This document shows positions 63,768 through 64,000 of a DNA stretch of 64,000 nucleotides, in pieces (positions within the stretch are counted from its first letter, which is position 1; the number at the start of each line of letters is the position of its first letter). The notes beneath the pieces are model-generated. The model was not told the DNA's origin and searched no databases. It saw only the letters and a program-made list of their open reading frames with translations. The position numbers and the translations under genes are program-made. This DNA comes from Hippopus hippopus (lineage: Eukaryota > Mollusca > Bivalvia > Cardiida > Cardiidae), in the NCBI GenBank assembly GCA_946811185.2, contig OX328107.1:26371587-26435586 (forward strand), written 5' to 3'.

Positions 63768-63990
63768 CAACTTATTACCACCCGACAAAAATGCTTGTAC
63801 TTGTCCAAAATAAAAGCATTTTCAGACGACAATTTTAATGTGGCTCAAATGATGCAATTTTTCTTTGATAGGGTAGAAAATGTTGTGGGAAAAGGAGAAA
63901 ATGCTTGTAACCAGAATTTTTTTTCCTTTTCCTACAGTGTTTTCAAAAGGCCTCTTCCTCAGGGTCATTAAAAGTCAGCTTTGTGTAATG
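63768..63990 (-). mobile_element. MITE family A copy 42
   Basis: TTATTACCACCCGACAAAAATG at the left, core GGAGAAAATGCTTGTAACC with a decayed arm, right end GTCAGCTTTGTGTAATG. Confidence 0.78.
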
Positions 63991-64000
63991 ATCATGATAA

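Noticed and set aside
449..63990. Many short ORFs with peptides such as LSKLKAFADDNFNVAQMM or GKGENAGYQHFLLFPQCF
   Set aside because: They are translations of the family A MITE in different frames and strands, not a protein family.

Overview
The window is animal genomic DNA, most likely from a bivalve mollusc. It is visibly AT-rich, has no operons or ribosome binding sites, and carries split genes with GT-AG introns. It is packed with interspersed repeats of kinds I associate, from memory, with molluscs: tRNA-headed SINEs, arm-plus-tandem-repeat elements ending near TTTTTAGCTC, and dense foldback elements. The species assignment is inference.

Two host genes can be read through the repeats, both by joining exons too short for ORF calling. 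On the minus strand, 19368-23525 holds five exons that join in frame into a 142-residue IMMP1L-like mitochondrial inner-membrane signal peptidase with its Ser/Lys dyad. On the plus strand, four exons between 56640 and 62406 join in frame into the N-terminal part of the conserved OGFr_N domain of an opioid growth factor receptor-like protein; both ends of that gene lie outside what I can identify.

The rest is mobile DNA. 0-4 kb: clustered TTAA-flanked hairpin MITEs (families A and B), hairpin family C and two SINEs. 4.3-8.5 kb: a degenerate L1/Tx1-like LINE on the minus strand. 14.2-15.5 kb: a complete mariner with a dead transposase. 17.8-18.9 kb: an arm-plus-tandem-repeat element. 19-25.5 kb: IMMP1L, whose introns hold many MITEs and a mariner-like relic. 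26.5-27.9 kb: an open pogo/Tigger-like DDE ORF. 29.6-31.3 kb: a TA-flanked pogo-like element with nested relics. 35.6-40.6 kb: TIR elements and a MULE-like relic. 40.7-41.9 kb: a second arm-plus-repeat element. 42.6-45.9 kb: a second LINE with a degenerate 2A-like NPGP motif. 47.6-51.8 kb: several long palindromes. 53.6-64 kb: the OGFR-like gene, again full of family A MITEs.

The most unusual content is a pair of miniature LTR retrotransposons (TRIMs), at 55887-56413 and 58979-59439. Each has two LTRs, a primer-binding-site-like sequence, a purine tract and a 4-bp target duplication, and each carries a tRNA-like sequence with Pol III A and B boxes inside both LTRs. This resembles the plant Cassandra elements, which carry 5S rRNA in the same place. 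The second dominant signal is family A, about 40 copies of a roughly 220-bp TTAA-flanked, piggyBac-like MITE with a near-perfect central palindrome. Its TTAA target use is supported by two insertion sites that can be reconstructed within this window.
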